DNA from: Phycisphaerales bacterium
GTDB taxonomy: Bacteria > Planctomycetota > Phycisphaerae > Phycisphaerales > UBA1924
Direction: 5' to 3'
Assembly (NCBI GenBank): GCA_020427395.1
Contig: JAGQON010000009.1
Span: 50,898 to 114,897 of the forward strand
Length of the DNA stretch: 64,000 nt
The position numbers and the translations under genes were made by a program. How positions within the stretch are numbered: position 1 is the first letter of the stretch; each line of letters begins with the position of its first letter. The notes under the pieces were generated by a model. That model saw only the letters and a program-made list of their open reading frames with translations. It made no database searches and was not told the origin of the DNA. This document shows, piece after piece, positions 35,745-44,546 of this stretch.

Positions 35745-37092
35745 GATCGTGTTGAATCTGCTCCACAACCTTGGCGGGCGAGCCGAGGTCGATCGCTACC
35801 TGCGTGAGTACACCGGGTCAGGGCGTTATGCCGTGATCAAAGTTGGTGGAGGTCTGATCGAAGACGACCTCGACGAGCTCGCCTCAGCGCTCGTCTTCAT
35901 GCACCATGTTGGGCTCACGCCGGTCGTGGTCCACGGCGCAGGCCCGCAGCTCACCCAGGAACTCGCGGAATGTGGAATCGAGACCGAGTTCGTCGACGGG
36001 CTGCGAGTGACATCGCCCGAGGTGCTCGCGGCCGCACAGCGGGTCTTCCAGCGTGTCGGTGCCCAGCTCGCCGATGCCATTGATTCCCGAGGTGTGCATG
36101 CCCGCCCGCTGAACATGGGCGTGTTCCAGGCCGAGCAAACCGAGCACGAATCGCTCGGGCATGTCGGCGAGGTCACCCGCGTGCTGCTCGAACCGATCCG
36201 CCGCGCCAGCCAGCAGGGGCAGCTCCCGATTCTGAGCCCTGTCGGCACCAGCGAGAACGGGCAGCTGCTCAACATCAACGCCGACACCGCAACGCGCGCA
36301 CTGGCCATTGCCCTCAACGCGAGCAAGATCATCTACCTCACCCCCACCGGCGGCATCCTCGATCCAGACGGCAAGGTCATCCCCGCGGTCAACTGCACCG
36401 AAGACCTTGCCCCGATGCTCGACAAGGGCATCATCTCGGGCGGGATGGCTCGCAAGCTCATCGAGATCCGCGACCTGCTGGGCGAGCTCGACGAGCACGC
36501 ATCGGTCTCCATCACCAGCCCCGCCAAGATCGCCCGCGAGCTCTTCACCCACCGTGGTAGCGGCACCCTCGTCCGCCGCGGGCGCCCAATCAAGGTCCAG
36601 ACCGGCATCGACGGGCTGGACCGCAAGCGGATCATTGCTCTGCTTGAGCAGAGCTTCGGACGCGAGCTCAAGGCAAGCTATATGGACACGCTCAACGATG
36701 CCCGTGTCTACATCGGCGGCGATTACGCCGCTATCGCGATCCTCAAGCAACGCGGCCCCGGATGGTACCTCGACAAGCTCGGGCTCAGCGAGCGGGCGCA
36801 GGGTATCGGCCTCGGCGCATCGCTCTGGAACAAGGTCAGGAACGATCACCCCACGCTTTACTGGCGCAGCCGGGCAACCAACGACGCGAATAAGTGGTAC
36901 CTGTCGCGCGCCGATGGCATGCACCGCGCGGGCGAATGGATCGTGTTCTGGTATGGCATCGAATCACGCGACGAAATCGAGACACTGATCGATGATGCGC
37001 TCTCGCTCGGACATTCGTTCGGCGACCTGCTCGAAAAACCGAATTCGGCATTCGAGTACAAATCGGGAAAGGAACCCGCCCATGCAAGCTAA
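35734..37092 (+). CDS. argAB: Bifunctional N-acetylglutamate synthase/kinase
   Basis: A 452-residue fusion. The N-terminal amino-acid-kinase domain (about 25-290) has YAVIKVGGGLI (phosphate-binding Gly/Lys), VVVHGAGPQL, LNINADTATRALA and GGMARKL, all features of a catalytically competent NAG kinase. The C-terminal ~150 residues are a NAT-type GNAT domain (VYIGGDYAAIAILKQ, YLDKLGLSERAQGIGLGASLW) of the Xanthomonas/vertebrate NAGS kind, which makes N-acetylglutamate. One protein would therefore carry out steps 1 and 2 of arginine synthesis. It overlaps argE' and argC by 11 bp each. Confidence 0.93.
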   Translation: MLREIVLNLLHNLGGRAEVDRYLREYTGSGRYAVIKVGGGLIEDDLDELASALVFMHHVGLTPVVVHGAGPQLTQELAECGIETEFVDGLRVTSPEVLAAAQRVFQRVGAQLADAIDSRGVHARPLNMGVFQAEQTEHESLGHVGEVTRVLLEPIRRASQQGQLPILSPVGTSENGQLLNINADTATRALAIALNASKIIYLTPTGGILDPDGKVIPAVNCTEDLAPMLDKGIISGGMARKLIEIRDLLGELDEHASVSITSPAKIARELFTHRGSGTLVRRGRPIKVQTGIDGLDRKRIIALLEQSFGRELKASYMDTLNDARVYIGGDYAAIAILKQRGPGWYLDKLGLSERAQGIGLGASLWNKVRNDHPTLYWRSRATNDANKWYLSRADGMHRAGEWIVFWYGIESRDEIETLIDDALSLGHSFGDLLEKPNSAFEYKSGKEPAHAS

Positions 37093-38098
37093 CCCCCAGC
37101 ACAGCACCAGCACGACCACGATCGGCACCAAGAGTGTCGGGCTGATCGGCGCACGCGGGTATGTCGGTATCGAGCTGCTCGAAATCATCGAATCGCACCC
37201 GTTGCTCGACCTGGCCTACGCCTCGTCCCGATCGTTCGATGGCGAACCCATCGCCAAGCACGCCAAGGTCTCGTTTAACGGCAAAAAGTTCGAGCAGATC
37301 GACCCAGCGCAGATCGCCGAGAACAACGCCGACATTGTCATCCTAGCTCTCCCCGATGCCGCTGCCTCACCGTTCCTGGCGGCATTCGACGCCGCGGGAA
37401 CAAGCCCCGAGCTCATGCTCGACCTGAGCTCGGACCACCGGTTTGATGATTCATGGACCTACGGGCTGACCGAGCACAACCGCGACGCGATCCGCATCGC
37501 ATCGAGAATCAGCAACCCCGGTTGCTACGCGACCGCTGCACAGCTCGCTCTCCGCCCCCTGCTCGACCTGCTGTCCGAGACTCCCCACTGCTTCGGCGTG
37601 TCGGGATACTCGGGTGCCGGCACCAAGCGGACCTCGCGAAACGATCACCGCGCCCTGAAGAACGGCATCCTCCCCTACAAGCTGGTTAATCACACCCACG
37701 AGCGGGAGATCTCGCACCAGCTGGGAACACCGGTCCGCTTCTCTCCGCATGTCGCGCCCTTCTTCCGCGGCATCACCATGACCGTCCAGGCGAAACTCAA
37801 TCAACCCGTCGAGCTGAGTCAGATCGAAACACTCTACAACTCCGCGTACTCCGGTTGCGATCTCATCGAGGTCGTCGGCGAACAGATGCCGCGCGTGCAG
37901 GACATCGTCTCTCGCGACGGGGCCGTCATTGGTGGGTTCTCGATCAACCCGAACCAGCCCGATGAAGTGGTCATCGTCTGCACGATCGACAACCTTCGCA
38001 AGGGTGCCGCTTCGCAAGCCATCCAGAACATCAATCTCGCGATGGGTTGTGATGAGTTGATGGGGCTCTCGAGCGGACGCGAACAGGACGGTGCATAA
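37082..38098 (+). CDS. argC: N-acetyl-gamma-glutamyl-phosphate reductase
   Basis: A 338-residue NADPH-dependent reductase acting on N-acetylglutamyl phosphate to give the semialdehyde. NADP-binding loop VGLIGARGYVGIELL (19-33), catalytic Cys148 in ISNPGCYAT, and the HVAPFFRGITMTV segment with the catalytic His. The start ATG overlaps the end of argAB by 11 bp and the stop lies 2 bp before argH. It supplies the substrate of ArgD, which is not encoded in this window. Confidence 0.95.
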   Translation: MQANPQHSTSTTTIGTKSVGLIGARGYVGIELLEIIESHPLLDLAYASSRSFDGEPIAKHAKVSFNGKKFEQIDPAQIAENNADIVILALPDAAASPFLAAFDAAGTSPELMLDLSSDHRFDDSWTYGLTEHNRDAIRIASRISNPGCYATAAQLALRPLLDLLSETPHCFGVSGYSGAGTKRTSRNDHRALKNGILPYKLVNHTHEREISHQLGTPVRFSPHVAPFFRGITMTVQAKLNQPVELSQIETLYNSAYSGCDLIEVVGEQMPRVQDIVSRDGAVIGGFSINPNQPDEVVIVCTIDNLRKGAASQAIQNINLAMGCDELMGLSSGREQDGA

Positions 38099-38100
38099 CC

Positions 38101-39432
38101 ATGGCAAACAACACACCCAGTATCGAGCCCAAAGCCCCCCCACTGTGGTCCAAGCCGGGTGTCAGCATCCAGCACGACGCGATGAGCTTCATGAGTCACG
38201 ACGATGTGCTGCTCGATCGTGAGCTGTTTCTGTTCGACATCAGCGCCACGAAGGCCCATGTCGGCGGGCTCAACCACATCGGGCTGATCAACGACGAGCA
38301 AACTGAGTCGATCGTCACTGCCCTGGACCGTCTCGCCTGCGACTATCGCAGCGGGCAGTTCATCCTCGACGAACGCTACGAAGACGGCCACACCGCGATC
38401 GAGTCTTACCTCTTCGAGCAACTCGGCGAGACCGGTAAGCGGGTCCACCTCGGCCGCTCACGCAACGATCAGATCGCGGTCGCGCTGCGTCTCTACATGC
38501 TCGAAGCACTCGACCGGGTCACCGAGGGCTGCCACGCCATCGCGACCTCTGCGCTCGATATCGCACGCGAGCACGAGTTCACCCCCATGCCCGGCTACAC
38601 CCACCTGCAGCGGGCCATGCCCTCCTCTGTCGGGCTGTGGATGGGCTCGTTCGCCGAAAGCTTCGTCGATTGTGCACAGCTCTGCAAGCTCACCAAGGAC
38701 TGGCTGGATGCTTCGCCGCTGGGAACTGCCGCTGGCTACGGTGTCAACATCGCGCTCCCACGTCAGCGCGTGGCGGAAGAGCTGGGCTTCGCCCGTATAC
38801 AGATCAACCCGATGGCGGCTCAGGCCGCACGCGGGCGATTGGAGCACCATGTCGTCGCCACCTTGTGGCAGGTAATGCAGGAGGTCCGGCGTCTCGCCTG
38901 GGACTTCTCGCTCTTCAGCTCGCAAGAGTTCGGGTTCGTGACGCTCGGTTCCGGATTCGTCACCGGATCTTCGATTATGCCAAACAAGAAAAACCCCGAT
39001 ATGGCTGAGTTGCTCCGCGCATCGACCGCCGTGCTCGGCGGGGCGCTCACCGAAATTCAGCAGGTCATGAGTCTTCCCAGCGGCTACCAACGCGACCTGC
39101 AGCTCACCAAGGGCTGCCTCGTTCGTTCCATCAAGATCACACTCGGCGCGCTCTCCCACATCCCCACCATGCTCGAGAGCATGACACTGCACACCGATCG
39201 CATGCGAGCGGCCATCGAGCCCGCGATGTTCGCGACCGATCACGCCGTCCGACTCGCCCAGTCCGGCGTGCCCTTCCGCGATGCGTACGTCCAGGCCGCC
39301 CAGGCCATCGGCGAACAGACAGTGGACGACAACGCGATCGATGCAAGCCTCCGCGATCGGTGCTCGCCCGGCGCTTGCGGCGATCTCATGCTCGACGCGA
39401 TCGCCGCCCGCCTCGACCAGTTTGCCTGCTAA
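38101..39432 (+). CDS. argH: Argininosuccinate lyase
   Basis: A 443-residue fumarase/aspartase-superfamily lyase that releases arginine and fumarate. Signature GSSIMPNKKNPD with the catalytic Ser in the mobile SS loop at about 290, plus HLGRSRNDQIAVALRLYM and TPMPGYTHLQRAMP for substrate binding. Final gene of the operon. No clear plus-strand terminator follows: the hairpin downstream has its T-run on the minus strand. The order argR-F'-G-E'-AB-C-H covers every arginine step except ArgD and carbamoyl phosphate synthesis. Confidence 0.96.
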   Translation: MANNTPSIEPKAPPLWSKPGVSIQHDAMSFMSHDDVLLDRELFLFDISATKAHVGGLNHIGLINDEQTESIVTALDRLACDYRSGQFILDERYEDGHTAIESYLFEQLGETGKRVHLGRSRNDQIAVALRLYMLEALDRVTEGCHAIATSALDIAREHEFTPMPGYTHLQRAMPSSVGLWMGSFAESFVDCAQLCKLTKDWLDASPLGTAAGYGVNIALPRQRVAEELGFARIQINPMAAQAARGRLEHHVVATLWQVMQEVRRLAWDFSLFSSQEFGFVTLGSGFVTGSSIMPNKKNPDMAELLRASTAVLGGALTEIQQVMSLPSGYQRDLQLTKGCLVRSIKITLGALSHIPTMLESMTLHTDRMRAAIEPAMFATDHAVRLAQSGVPFRDAYVQAAQAIGEQTVDDNAIDASLRDRCSPGACGDLMLDAIAARLDQFAC

Positions 39433-39457
39433 AGCCACCGACATACAGCCCACCATG

Positions 39458-39493
39458 CAAAAAAAGAGCACACGCCCGGGGGGAGCGTGTGCT
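39458..39493 (-). terminator. Intrinsic terminator for the dockerin-tailed gene at 39531
   Basis: AGCACACGC (39467-39475) pairs perfectly with GCGTGTGCT (39485-39493). Read on the minus strand the stem is followed by seven T (39459-39465 region), so it ends transcription arriving from the right. It may also weakly stop argH transcripts. Confidence 0.85.
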
Positions 39494-39530
39494 GAGGAAC
39501 AGAACCGTAAGGTTCTTGCATGAACTGTGC

Positions 39531-40208
39531 TTAGCAGCCCTGCCCGTAGAAGGTCAGGAACGCCGAGACATCGAAGAAGTTCACTTCGCCGTCACCGTTG
39601 AGGTCGGCGGGGTTGGTGCAGGGTGCGTCGCCGCCAACGAGCGAGACATTATCCCAGAACGATGCGCCACCGCCCTGTGTCGGGAAGCCCTGATCCGCAC
39701 CGAGCTGGATGTGGAGCAGGAAGACATCGACGCTGACCGTGCCCGCGGGGGCGACAGCGCTGAGCTGCTTCATGACCCAGGTATCCAGGGGATCGGTCAT
39801 CGGATTGATCGCGTTGGTCTCGACCACTTCAAGCGCGTTGTTACCCGCATCGCGGAAGACCAGCTGCGAGAGAATGATGTTCTCAGCACCGAGCGCATCG
39901 GCGGAAAGGTTCTGGCAGTAGGTGGTGAGCGTGTACTGCTCGCCGGCGGTCGCGGGAACATTCTGGGTGAGCACCTGGTCGCTCTGTGCGCCGCTGCTGG
40001 CCCCGAACATCTTGGCGCTCAAGGCACCGTCCTGCGCGATGACCTCGCCGCTATCTGCAGCGAAGATGTTGCCAAAGTTCATCCAGTTGGCGAAGGTAAC
40101 GAAGCCGGGGCCGGCGGTCTCGAAGCTGCCGTTGCTCAGCAGATTCTGCCCGTGTGCGCTGCACGCCACTGCGGCGATGGCACCGATGATGAAACTCTTA
40201 AGACGCAT
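39531..40208 (-). CDS. Secreted protein with carbohydrate-binding-like fold and dockerin-like tail
   Basis: A 225-residue protein with signal peptide (MRLKSFIIGAIAAVACSAHG, cleaved near GQN). The body opens with NLLSNGSFETAG and ends ASFWDNVSLVGG, the jelly-roll pattern of CBM4/CBM22-like or DUF642-like carbohydrate-associated domains. The C-terminus holds a single dockerin unit, NPADLNGDGEVNFFDVSAFL, ending in GC. The start ATG 40208 has GAGGAGA upstream. A GTAACWGTTAC operator lies 47 bp upstream, placing it in the proposed LacI beta-glucan regulon. It may help the cell bind polysaccharide. Confidence 0.82.
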   Translation of the reverse strand: MRLKSFIIGAIAAVACSAHGQNLLSNGSFETAGPGFVTFANWMNFGNIFAADSGEVIAQDGALSAKMFGASSGAQSDQVLTQNVPATAGEQYTLTTYCQNLSADALGAENIILSQLVFRDAGNNALEVVETNAINPMTDPLDTWVMKQLSAVAPAGTVSVDVFLLHIQLGADQGFPTQGGGASFWDNVSLVGGDAPCTNPADLNGDGEVNFFDVSAFLTFYGQGC

Positions 40209-40254
40209 GGTTCTCTCCTCGGAGTTGATGGTGATTGCTGCGACGCCCAACAGC

Positions 40255-40265
40255 GTAACAGTTAC
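40255..40265. promoter_or_regulatory. LacI-type operator copy 1
   Basis: Palindrome GTAACAGTTAC, 47 bp upstream of the dockerin-tailed gene (start 40208). On the minus strand a possible promoter, TTGGGA - 16 bp - TAGCAT, lies just before it, so binding would cover the transcription start. Confidence 0.75.
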
Positions 40266-40344
40266 ATCATGCTACACGATATCGCGGATTTCCCAACCCC
40301 CTCTGAGCAGAAATCAGCGAAAATCCGCGTAATGGTGGTAGAAT

Positions 40345-41736
40345 TCAGCGGATCGGCACAAGCTTGTTCGGAATATGATCGCCATTGCTGGCAATCACTT
40401 TCTGATACCACGAGTACGATTCCTTTGGGATACGCTCAAGCGTCTCGTAATCGAGGTACACAAGACCAAACCGCAGCGCGTACCCCTCGGCCCACTCAAA
40501 GTTGTCCATGATCGACCACTGGAAGTAGCCCCGGACATCCACGCCATCAGCAATCGCTCGGCGGAGCTCGTTCAGGTATCGGGTGAGGTAATCGATTCGC
40601 CCCGAGTCATGCACCTTGCCGTCGGCATGAACCCAGTCCATCGACGCCAGCCCGTTCTCCGTGATCACCACCGGGAGCTTGTAACGCTCCGACAGGAACT
40701 TGGGGCCCCAGTACAGCGATTCAGGATTGATCGACCAACGGAACATGGTCATCGGATAACCGCGCACACCCGGAACGATCTCCGGCCGACCGTTCTCGTC
40801 CGCGCGAGCCACGGCCGCGGAGTAGATGTTCACGCCGAACATATCCAGCGGCTGATGCATCGTCGCAAGATCCGCATCCGTGAACGCAGGCGCATCCTTG
40901 CCGAAGAGTCGCAGCCCCTGCTCCGGGTATTGCCCGAGCATGACCGGGTCGCAATACCAGCCGTAGTTGTAGGTCCAGCCCTGCTCGGGAACCTCGAAAG
41001 TCGCCGTGCGCGCGGCCTCGATATCCGCCTCGCTGTTACTGGCCGGCGTGTGGAGATTCCCAACCGGCGCAAAGCCGATGACGGGCGTCTTCTTGGCCTT
41101 CGCACGGATCACCTGCACCGCGCGCCCATGTGCGAGCAGCGCATGATGCGTAGCAAGTAGGACTTCCTTCCGGCTCAGCTTGAGGCCTGGCGCGTGCGTG
41201 CCCTCGTTGTATCCAAGCCCGAGGAAAATCGCCGGCTCGTTGAGGGTGAACCAGTGTGAAACGCGATCAGAGAACCGGTCCATCACCACTTCGGTGAACG
41301 ATTCGAACCACTGCGGGCTGCGCGGGTCGAGCCAGCCGCCCTGCTCGTGCAACGCCAGAGGCAGGTCCCAGTGGTAGAGCGTGACCCATGGATTGACTCC
41401 ACGGGCGAGCAGCGCGTCGATGAGTCGATCGTAATAATTGAAGCCGGCCTCGTTGAGCTCCCCGATCCCATTGGGGATGAGTCGTGACCACGAGAGCGAG
41501 AGCCGATAACCGCTTACACCGAGATCTGCGATCAGGCTGGCATCTTCATCAACCCTGTGGTATGAATCACAAGCAATCTGGCCCGTGTGCCCATCAAAGA
41601 CCTTCCCAGGGGTCGCACAGAACGCATCCCAAACGCTTGGGCCACGCCCGTCGGTCGCCGTTGCGCCTTCAACCTGATAGGAAGCCGAGGCGACGCCCCA
41701 GGTGAACTGATCTGGAAATGAACTCAAAGGACGCAC
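40345..41736 (-). CDS. GH1 beta-glucosidase
   Basis: A 463-residue glycoside hydrolase family 1 enzyme, cytoplasmic (no signal peptide). N-terminal FTWGVASASYQVEGA signature, acid/base Glu167 in TLNEP, nucleophile Glu360 in ITENG, and WSIMDNFEWAEGY near the C-terminus. It would hydrolyse beta-linked glucosides such as laminari- or cello-oligosaccharides brought in by the ABC importer encoded nearby. An operator copy lies 238 bp upstream in the divergent intergenic region shared with the PEP-CTERM gene. Standard length and all catalytic residues present. Confidence 0.95.
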   Translation of the reverse strand: MRPLSSFPDQFTWGVASASYQVEGATATDGRGPSVWDAFCATPGKVFDGHTGQIACDSYHRVDEDASLIADLGVSGYRLSLSWSRLIPNGIGELNEAGFNYYDRLIDALLARGVNPWVTLYHWDLPLALHEQGGWLDPRSPQWFESFTEVVMDRFSDRVSHWFTLNEPAIFLGLGYNEGTHAPGLKLSRKEVLLATHHALLAHGRAVQVIRAKAKKTPVIGFAPVGNLHTPASNSEADIEAARTATFEVPEQGWTYNYGWYCDPVMLGQYPEQGLRLFGKDAPAFTDADLATMHQPLDMFGVNIYSAAVARADENGRPEIVPGVRGYPMTMFRWSINPESLYWGPKFLSERYKLPVVITENGLASMDWVHADGKVHDSGRIDYLTRYLNELRRAIADGVDVRGYFQWSIMDNFEWAEGYALRFGLVYLDYETLERIPKESYSWYQKVIASNGDHIPNKLVPIR

Positions 41737-42041
41737 TCCCCATCCGAAACTGTTTCTCGATCGCCGGGAATCATACCACCCTCAACCCGATTGCCTTGCC
41801 CGAATTCTCGATCCGGATATGGCAATCTGATTCTTCCCCCAAAGATTGGGTTATCGGTGTTTTTTCGCATTCTGGGGCATCTCACTCACGATCTGACGAC
41901 TGTCTGATCTGATGTAAAAAGATACGGATACTGGGGCTTTTCGCTTGATCGAATCCCGGGTTGCGGTCATATTGTAACAGTTACGCACTACGATGCGGAA
42001 CCCGTGGGGGCCGTATCAATCTCAAACCTAGAGGAGAAGAG
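41737..42041. other. Divergent regulatory region between bgl and the PEP-CTERM gene
   Basis: A 305-bp region without a gene, including an AT-rich stretch. It must hold the promoters for both divergent genes and carries operator copy 2 at 41974-41984. A good Shine-Dalgarno (GAGGAGAAGAG) precedes the rightward gene. I see no other ordered structure. Confidence 0.6.
41974..41984. promoter_or_regulatory. LacI-type operator copy 2
   Basis: GTAACAGTTAC followed by GC, 58 bp upstream of the PEP-CTERM gene and 238 bp upstream of the GH1 gene start. The flank TATT-GTAAC-W-GTTAC-GC is shared with copy 5. Confidence 0.78.
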
Positions 42042-42713
42042 ATGAACACCATGAAAGCAGCGATCGCCGCAACAGCATGTTTCGCGGCCGGAGCAATGGC
42101 TGGCGTGAACGTCGGCATCGACCAGTCGTCCGCACCCTGGCTCGGATACATGAATGTCTTTGAGCTCCCCGCCAACGGCGGCGGATTTGTCTTCGGCAGC
42201 GCCTGGGGCCTTGCCGATCTCACCGCTTCATTTGATGACGGCGCCAGCACGCTGACCATGGGGCCGAACACCATCGGCGACCCCGATCCGTTCTGGTACA
42301 TCGGCGGCGGCGGTCCCGGCGCCATGGGCAACAAGATCATGGAAGCCAATATGTACCAGCAGGTCGACGGCGGCCTTGCCGGTCAGATGGTCACCTTCTC
42401 GGGTACCGTCCAGAGCATGTCCCTCACCAATGCCCACGAAGCACGCGTCTTCATCCGTGACTTCGCGGCTGACTTCAGCTCCTCTGTTGATGTCTTCGCC
42501 GACATCGACGCCGCAGGCAACTTCAGCATCTCGCTCGACACGATCAACGATGCAGCTCGCCACGTCCAGTGGGGCATCCAGATTCGCGGCGAAAATGTAT
42601 GGGTCACCGATGTAACTCCCTTCGGCAACGTCGTGTTCAGCACCGTCCCGACCCCCGGCTCGCTCGCGATGCTCGGTCTCGGCGGCCTGGTTGCCTCGCG
42701 CCGCAAGCGCTGA
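42042..42713 (+). CDS. Secreted PEP-CTERM-type sorting-domain protein
   Basis: A 223-residue protein with signal peptide (TMKAAIAATACFAAGAMAG) and a C-terminal sorting tail: VPTPGS, a hydrophobic stretch (LAMLGLGGLVA) and a basic end SRRKR, the tripartite PEP-CTERM arrangement processed by exosortase-type systems. The core is beta-rich and Gly/Asp-rich with no recognised catalytic motif. The start has GAGGAGAAGAG upstream. Operator copy 2 lies 58 bp upstream and a strong terminator follows, so it is a single-gene unit probably co-regulated with beta-glucan use. It may be a surface glycan-binding or biofilm protein. Confidence 0.83.
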   Translation: MNTMKAAIAATACFAAGAMAGVNVGIDQSSAPWLGYMNVFELPANGGGFVFGSAWGLADLTASFDDGASTLTMGPNTIGDPDPFWYIGGGGPGAMGNKIMEANMYQQVDGGLAGQMVTFSGTVQSMSLTNAHEARVFIRDFAADFSSSVDVFADIDAAGNFSISLDTINDAARHVQWGIQIRGENVWVTDVTPFGNVVFSTVPTPGSLAMLGLGGLVASRRKR

Positions 42714-42742
42714 TCTTTGAGTTTCATCTACAGCTTCAATGA

Positions 42743-42776
42743 CCTCGCCCGTGCAATCGCATGGGCGAGGTTTTTT
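42743..42776 (+). terminator. Intrinsic terminator after the PEP-CTERM gene
   Basis: CCTCGCCC (42743-42750) pairs with GGGCGAGG (42763-42770). The stem extends inwards through GTGC/GCAT to an AATC loop, and six T follow (42771-42776). Confidence 0.93.
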
Positions 42777-42795
42777 CTAGCTTGAAACTCAGGTC

Positions 42796-43650
42796 TTAGC
42801 CCTTGACCGCACCGCTGGTGAGCCCCGAGATGAACTGCTTCTGCAGCAGCAGGAACAGAGCAGCGACTGGGAGCACGGACACGACCGTGGCCGCGGTCAG
42901 CAACCCGTAGTCGGTCTTGTACACACCACGGAGCTGCGAGATCGCTACAGAAAGCGGCTGCTTGTCGGCGGTCTGAAGCACGATCTGCGGCGAGATGAAG
43001 TTGTTCCACATCCCCAGGAAAGTGATCAGCATGAACGCACCGATCATCGGACGCACAAGTGGAAACACCACGATGAAGAAGATCGACCACTCAGAGGCAC
43101 CATCGATCCGGGCGGCCTCGAGCAGCTCATCCGGGACCGACTGGATGACCGCCTGACGGAACAGGAAGACACCGAACGCGGGCGCCAGAAGCGGCAGCAG
43201 CAAGCCCCAGGCCGTATCCAGAAGCCCCAGGTCGTAGAGCAACTCATAGCCGGGCGCGAGCAGCAGCGTGGGAGGAACGATCAACGCACCGAGCACAACG
43301 ACCGTAATCAGGTTGCGTCCGCGGAACTGATGCTTTGCGAGCACATAGCCCGTCGCGGCGCAGATCAGCGTCGCGGCCAGCGCGGTCGTGGCCGAGTAGA
43401 AGATCGAGTTGACGAGATTGACGCCGAAGCCAAGCCCGAACAGATTCTGGTAGTTGTCAAGCGTGAGTTTGTCCCACCCGATGCCGAACACGCCGTCGCC
43501 CGGTGGCAGGAAGATCGCGCTGAAGAAATCGTCCTGGTTCTTGAGCGAAGCGATGAGTAGCCACCCATACGGGACTAGCGTCACGATCGACAGCACGATC
43601 AGGATCGCGTGCATTGCCCACTTGCTGAGCTTGCGTTGACCGGCGCTCAT
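42796..43650 (-). CDS. Sugar ABC transporter permease, MalG type
   Basis: A 284-residue inner-membrane permease with six predicted helices (HAILIVLSIVTLVPYGWLL, LAATLICAATGYVLA, MIGAFMLITFLGMW). The EAA loop is EAARIDGASEWSIFFIVVFPLVRP, which contacts the ATPase. It pairs with the MalF-type permease whose stop overlaps this start by 4 bp (ATGA). Last gene of the minus-strand operon pseudopilin-lacI-SBP-permease-permease. Carbohydrate (CUT1) class. With GH16, GH1 and clan-A hydrolases next door, beta-gluco-oligosaccharides are the likely substrate. Confidence 0.93.
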   Translation of the reverse strand: MSAGQRKLSKWAMHAILIVLSIVTLVPYGWLLIASLKNQDDFFSAIFLPPGDGVFGIGWDKLTLDNYQNLFGLGFGVNLVNSIFYSATTALAATLICAATGYVLAKHQFRGRNLITVVVLGALIVPPTLLLAPGYELLYDLGLLDTAWGLLLPLLAPAFGVFLFRQAVIQSVPDELLEAARIDGASEWSIFFIVVFPLVRPMIGAFMLITFLGMWNNFISPQIVLQTADKQPLSVAISQLRGVYKTDYGLLTAATVVSVLPVAALFLLLQKQFISGLTSGAVKG

Positions 43651-44546
43651 GGCCGCACCTCCTGCGCCCGCGTGAGCTTCACCTGCACGAGTGCCAGCCC
43701 GATCAAGATGATCGCCAGCACCCACCCGATCGCCGATGCATAGCCGAGATCACCGAGATCGAAGCCGTTCTGATAGAGGTACATCACGATCGTCAGCCCG
43801 CTGTTCTCGGGGCCCCCACTGTTCTCCAGCAGGATGTAAGGCAGCTCAAACAGCTGCAGCGAACCGATCATGGACAGCAGCACGACAAAGGTCGCGACCG
43901 GCTTCACGCTCGGGAAGATCACATGGCGCAACTTGCCCCACGCGTTCGCACCGTCGATCTCAGAAGCCTCCATCAGCGACTTATCCACGCTCTGCAGAGC
44001 CGCGAGGAAATAGATCATATTGAAGCCGACATAGAGCCAAAGTGAGATCAGGATCAGCGTGGCCATCACATGCTGCTGAAGCCAGTCGATCTCAAGATAC
44101 TTCGGGTCCTGCAGGATAAAGGCGATCGCCTGATTCACAAGCCCGGCCCGCTTCTCAAACGCCAGGGCCCCGAGGATCGAAACAAACACCAGCCCCATCA
44201 GCTGCGGGCTGAAGAAGATCAGGCGGTAGATTCCTCGCCCTCGCAGCTTCTGCGAGTTGAGCGCCAGGGCCAACGCGAACGCCAGAGGCAGCTGGATGAA
44301 CAGCGACCCCATCGCATAGATGAAGGTGTTCGTGATCGACTTCCAGAAAACTGGATCAGAGAAGAGCAACTCGAAGTTCTTTGTACCCACGAAGGTGCGT
44401 GTACCCGGCCCAAAGGTCTGATTCGCGGCGAGGAACGCGGACTGGATCAGCGGGTAGACCACGAACACAGTAAACAGCACGATAAACGGAGCAAGCATCG
44501 CCCACGAGAACAGCACCCGCTTCTGATCGATGCCACCAGCGCTCAT
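43647..44546 (-). CDS. Sugar ABC transporter permease, MalF type
   Basis: A 299-residue permease with about six membrane helices (LAPFIVLFTVFVVYPLIQSAF at the N-terminus) and the EAA loop EASEIDGANAWGKLRHVIFPSVKP. Partner of the MalG-type permease. Both gene junctions (with the upstream binding protein and the downstream permease) are 4-bp ATGA overlaps, so subunit levels should be translationally matched. Member of the CUT1 family of oligosaccharide importers. Confidence 0.93.
   Translation of the reverse strand: MSAGGIDQKRVLFSWAMLAPFIVLFTVFVVYPLIQSAFLAANQTFGPGTRTFVGTKNFELLFSDPVFWKSITNTFIYAMGSLFIQLPLAFALALALNSQKLRGRGIYRLIFFSPQLMGLVFVSILGALAFEKRAGLVNQAIAFILQDPKYLEIDWLQQHVMATLILISLWLYVGFNMIYFLAALQSVDKSLMEASEIDGANAWGKLRHVIFPSVKPVATFVVLLSMIGSLQLFELPYILLENSGGPENSGLTIVMYLYQNGFDLGDLGYASAIGWVLAIILIGLALVQVKLTRAQEVRP

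Noticed and set aside
39467..39493. Hairpin after argH as the terminator of the arginine operon
   Set aside because: The T-run lies on the minus-strand side. Plus-strand sequence after the stem is GAGGAACAG, so it mainly serves the convergent dockerin-tailed gene.
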